Below, in pieces: positions 61,630 to 64,000 of a stretch of DNA of 64,000 nucleotides (positions within the stretch are counted from its first letter, which is position 1; each line of letters starts with the position of its first letter). The stretch spans positions 62,001 to 126,000 of the forward strand of contig NZ_AQFT02000004.1 in NCBI RefSeq assembly GCF_000364225.2. Reading direction: 5' to 3'. Under the pieces are notes generated by a model, which did no database searches, was not told where the DNA came from, and saw only the letters and a program-made list of their open reading frames with translations. Made by a program: the position numbers and the translations under genes. Source of the DNA: Eubacterium plexicaudatum ASF492 (GTDB lineage Bacteria > Bacillota > Clostridia > Lachnospirales > Lachnospiraceae).

Positions 61630-62945
61630 GTTAAAACCTATCTTCTATTGGGTTTTTAAAATCCATTTACCATAAATCATGCTGCTTTCACAACATTTAT
61701 AATGATAGGCGTTAGATCCACCTCTATTCCATATCCTGTATAGGAATCTGGAAATACCTTTCTCATAATTTGTAAACTTCCATTGACATCTGCGTTAATT
61801 AACATATCTTCTGCTTGGAATAATCCTCTTGTGATCCTCCGCTTTTTATTATAATTCTCTTTTGTTGGTACTTCGTCATCCAGATAACTTGTACCAGATG
61901 TATATGCTTCATTTACTTCTACATATTTAATTCCTGCATTTTCACATTTATATTTCAGTTGTTCTAATAACATTTCATAGGGAATAAATGTGAAGTTCTG
62001 CATATTCTTTTTCCCTTGTTTCCAAGTATCATTTTTGCCCACAACAAGAGTATCTATATTGTTTTCTTTGCACCACTTCATAACAAAAGCCGATGTGTTA
62101 TGCATATAATTCTTTACTCTGCAAAATCTTTTGAATGTTAAAGAATCGAGACGTTTACTCCAATTCTTCTTATTTATTTTCATCATTTCAGATTGTAATT
62201 TTGCTCTTTGCTTATTATATTGCTGATTGATGGACTTCAAAATCTTACCATTAACAATAATTGGTCTTTTACCGATATTGTTTGACATTGTTATAAGATT
62301 ATCAACTCCTATATCAATAGCAGCTATGTGGTTGCTCTCAGATGGTTGATCTGGAACTTCTATTTCATATACTATTTCCATAACATAGCAAGTTCCCTTT
62401 GGAATAAATCGTACTTGTATTGGTCTACCGAAACATCTACATTTCCAATCAAAATCATTTAATAGCCTATTTCTTATGTAAATACTAGATTTTTCGTAAT
62501 CATAAACAAGCTGATTGTTTGGAATCATCCACGGAAATCTACCGTCTTTAGGGAGATACTTTGGGAATTTTGGCATACCTAAATATTTATTAGGATGCTC
62601 TTTCCAATCTTCTATTGCTCTGAAATATGATTTCCAGTTTTTATCAAGCAGTCGTAACGTACAATTAGCTGGCTGACTAAAACATAATTTATAATTTTCA
62701 TGTGTTTTAAACTCAAAATTCATTTTGTTATATGATATATATTCTCCATTTAAAATAAACTCTTGACGAATCACATAATTTGCTTCATTATATAAATTCT
62801 TGGCGCGAAAACACATTTCATCAATTATTTTGAATTTGGGATGATCTCTTTTAATTACTTTTTGTTCTGACCTTTGTACTTTCGTTCTATAACCACCTCA
62901 CATCCCTAATTTGTATCTAGTATTATTTCTTACATTCCTCACCTA
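61630..62945 (-). mobile_element. IS200/IS605-type (IS1341-like) tnpB unit
   Basis: A lone tnpB without tnpA. A short hairpin aaaacc/ggtttt (61633-61638 and 61651-61656) lies just behind the gene, where the right end and guide RNA scaffold are expected. Exact ends were not determined. Confidence 0.5.
61677..62885 (-). CDS. tnpB: TnpB RNA-guided nuclease, possibly with ACG start
   Basis: About 402 aa if it begins at the ACG at 62885 (KVQRSEQKVIKRDHPKF), 379 aa from the first ATG at 62816. RuvC residues are present: Asp in AAIDIGVDNLIT, Glu in KYVEVNEAYTSGTSYLD, Asp in INADVNGSLQI. GKNDTWKQGKKN is kept. The N-terminal residues before the first ATG match the family well, so the ATG may have mutated to ACG. 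No CxxC ribbon was seen in the usual place. Confidence 0.75.
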   Translation of the reverse strand, partial: TKVQRSEQKVIKRDHPKFKIIDEMCFRAKNLYNEANYVIRQEFILNGEYISYNKMNFEFKTHENYKLCFSQPANCTLRLLDKNWKSYFRAIEDWKEHPNKYLGMPKFPKYLPKDGRFPWMIPNNQLVYDYEKSSIYIRNRLLNDFDWKCRCFGRPIQVRFIPKGTCYVMEIVYEIEVPDQPSESNHIAAIDIGVDNLITMSNNIGKRPIIVNGKILKSINQQYNKQRAKLQSEMMKINKKNWSKRLDSLTFKRFCRVKNYMHNTSAFVMKWCKENNIDTLVVGKNDTWKQGKKNMQNFTFIPYEMLLEQLKYKCENAGIKYVEVNEAYTSGTSYLDDEVPTKENYNKKRRITRGLFQAEDMLINADVNGSLQIMRKVFPDSYTGYGIEVDLTPIIINVVKAA

Positions 62946-63262
62946 CTTCGTAATTCCAATTCCATTCAGAATCACATTCGTAATAACATCTTTAGTAAAT
63001 TCCACATTTTCAGAAGTTCCACCATATCGCAACATGCCAGAAACTTTGATGATATCTTCATCTCCATCTTTTACAAGTTGTACATCCTGTGCCACACCTA
63101 CTACTGTTCGTGTACCATCATCATGAATAATTTCAATTGGTATATCAGCCGCTTTTTTCACAGCTTCTTCCCAAACTTTTTTGTATAAATATATCCATTT
63201 TTATCTGGTTGTCTAAAATGTACTGGAATATTAAATGTCACTTTTACGTTTTCTACTCTCAT
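62943..63262 (-). CDS. Hypothetical phage protein (one frameshift)
   Basis: About 107 aa. MRVENVKVTFNIPVHFRQPD, slip near 63180, then WEEAVKKAADIPIEIIHDDG, and ITNVILNGIGITK. Its ATG overlaps the upstream stop (63259). Unknown. Confidence 0.55.
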
Positions 63263-63576
63263 AAACTTCTCCCTCTTGGATATAAATTGATATTAGTTTT
63301 ACTCCAATCGATCGCCTGTCCACATCTTTCACAGTAATTTGGTTTATTACCCATTCGATGACCATCAGAATATTTTGTTAAAAATATATATCCGCACTTA
63401 CATTTATAATGTGTTTTCTCATCACAGCTGTCTTCAATTGGTTTCATCCCAACATCCATTTCCATACTTTCTATGACATCAAGTAAGGCATTATATAAAT
63501 GCTCATTACAAATATTTCTACCTGCGTTACCCATAAAATTCTTTATCGTACTGATACTTCCAAGAATGTTTCTCAT
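63259..63576 (-). CDS. Zinc-ribbon phage protein, 105 aa
   Basis: C-terminal ribbon YKCKCGYIFLTKYSDGHRMG followed by NYCERCGQAIDW. This form is common in Lachnospiraceae phages and supports the host guess. Helical N-terminus. Role unknown. Confidence 0.6.
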   Translation of the reverse strand: MRNILGSISTIKNFMGNAGRNICNEHLYNALLDVIESMEMDVGMKPIEDSCDEKTHYKCKCGYIFLTKYSDGHRMGNKPNYCERCGQAIDWSKTNINLYPRGRSL

Positions 63577-63578
63577 AA

Positions 63579-63845
63579 TTACGCTCCTCTATTTGAAGTC
63601 AAAATAACCTTTTCTTTATTCATTTCTACCTCAGTAACTTCTACTTTTCCTTTTCTAAAATCATCAGAGTTACATCTAGCACAACGTTCAGCATGTAGTT
63701 TGTCTACTGCCAAAACTACAATAGCATCATCTTCACACCAATCTGCTTTTCTTGTTACTAAGAATACTTTTAATTTTTGTTTTGGCTGTATTGCTGTTAA
63801 TAATTTTTCCATATCAACTTTTGTTGTTGCAGGATCACCTATCAT
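63579..63845 (-). CDS. Hypothetical phage protein, 88 aa
   Basis: MEKLLTAIQPKQKLKVFLVT, then DDAIVVLAVDKLHAERCARC and a Lys/Glu-rich end. Two close Cys. In an operon with its neighbours (spacing 2-10 bases). Confidence 0.55.
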   Translation of the reverse strand: MIGDPATTKVDMEKLLTAIQPKQKLKVFLVTRKADWCEDDAIVVLAVDKLHAERCARCNSDDFRKGKVEVTEVEMNKEKVILTSNRGA

Positions 63846-63854
63846 TTCATCACC

Positions 63855-64000
63855 TTATATATTTTGTTCAATCAATATTTGCAATGTTTTTAATGTTTCA
63901 TATGCTCTGTTTCCAATTTTTGCAATACTCTGTTCTGTTCTATTTTTGTATTTTGAATTATTTATTAAATCTTCGATTCCGTTTTCAACTAAAGAAATAA
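63855..64000 (-). CDS. Partial gene at window edge
   Basis: C-terminal 47 residues, SLVENGIEDLINNSKYKNRT to LKTLQILIEQNI, stop at 63855. The start lies beyond the window. Unknown. Confidence 0.45.
   Translation of the reverse strand, partial: ISLVENGIEDLINNSKYKNRTEQSIAKIGNRAYETLKTLQILIEQNI

Overview
This window reads as part of a large, AT-rich phage-plasmid of a gut Clostridia host, probably Lachnospiraceae. The evidence is a siphovirus tail module (tape measure, Dit, Tal, BppU-like and fibre proteins), a plasmid replication and partition module (Rep_3-type initiator with iterons, ParA, ParB), and a phage nucleotide and NAD metabolism block (class III ribonucleotide reductase, dUTPases, P-loop kinases, NAD-dependent ligase, NMN adenylyltransferase). 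Gut-type DUF3990, Uma2, TnpB and BspA-like fibre domains and AGGAGG ribosome binding sites fit that host. No rRNA, tRNA or CRISPR array was seen.

Layout. 0-9.3 kb: accessory region, mostly minus strand, with small membrane, zinc-ribbon, ImmA/IrrE and DUF3990 toxin-like genes, separated by repeats that resemble the start of the tape-measure gene. 9.3-33.7 kb: tail operon on the plus strand. It ends in several fibre genes, one of which lies at the edge of a segment that looks invertible and carries two alternative C-terminal modules. 33.8-39.6 kb: small hydrophobic protein, parB, parA, iterons, rep, a regulator-like gene, a Uma2 nuclease and a likely type I toxin-antitoxin pair. 39.69-44.15 kb: an IS66-family element with 8-bp target duplication, itself split by an IS4-like element with 9-bp duplication. 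44.3-47.4 kb: dUTPase genes, a GIY-YIG protein, a truncated methyltransferase and a transposase scar. 47.4-58 kb: nrdG/HNH/nrdD, deoxyribosyltransferase-like, kinase, ThyX-like, HPr-like, ligase and NMNAT genes, all minus strand. 58-64 kb: small unknown phage genes and a lone TnpB.

How it fits together. The tail genes build a siphovirus tail with a peptidoglycan hydrolase domain inside the tape measure and a switchable fibre. Rep/ParAB would maintain the element extrachromosomally. The metabolic genes supply dNTPs and possibly NAD+.

Data caution. About 27 genes are broken by single-base frameshifts, nearly all in A or T runs, and each reads through cleanly when one base is added or removed. 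This pattern fits homopolymer errors of a long-read assembly better than general decay. I therefore describe most of these as one gene each and name the break points.
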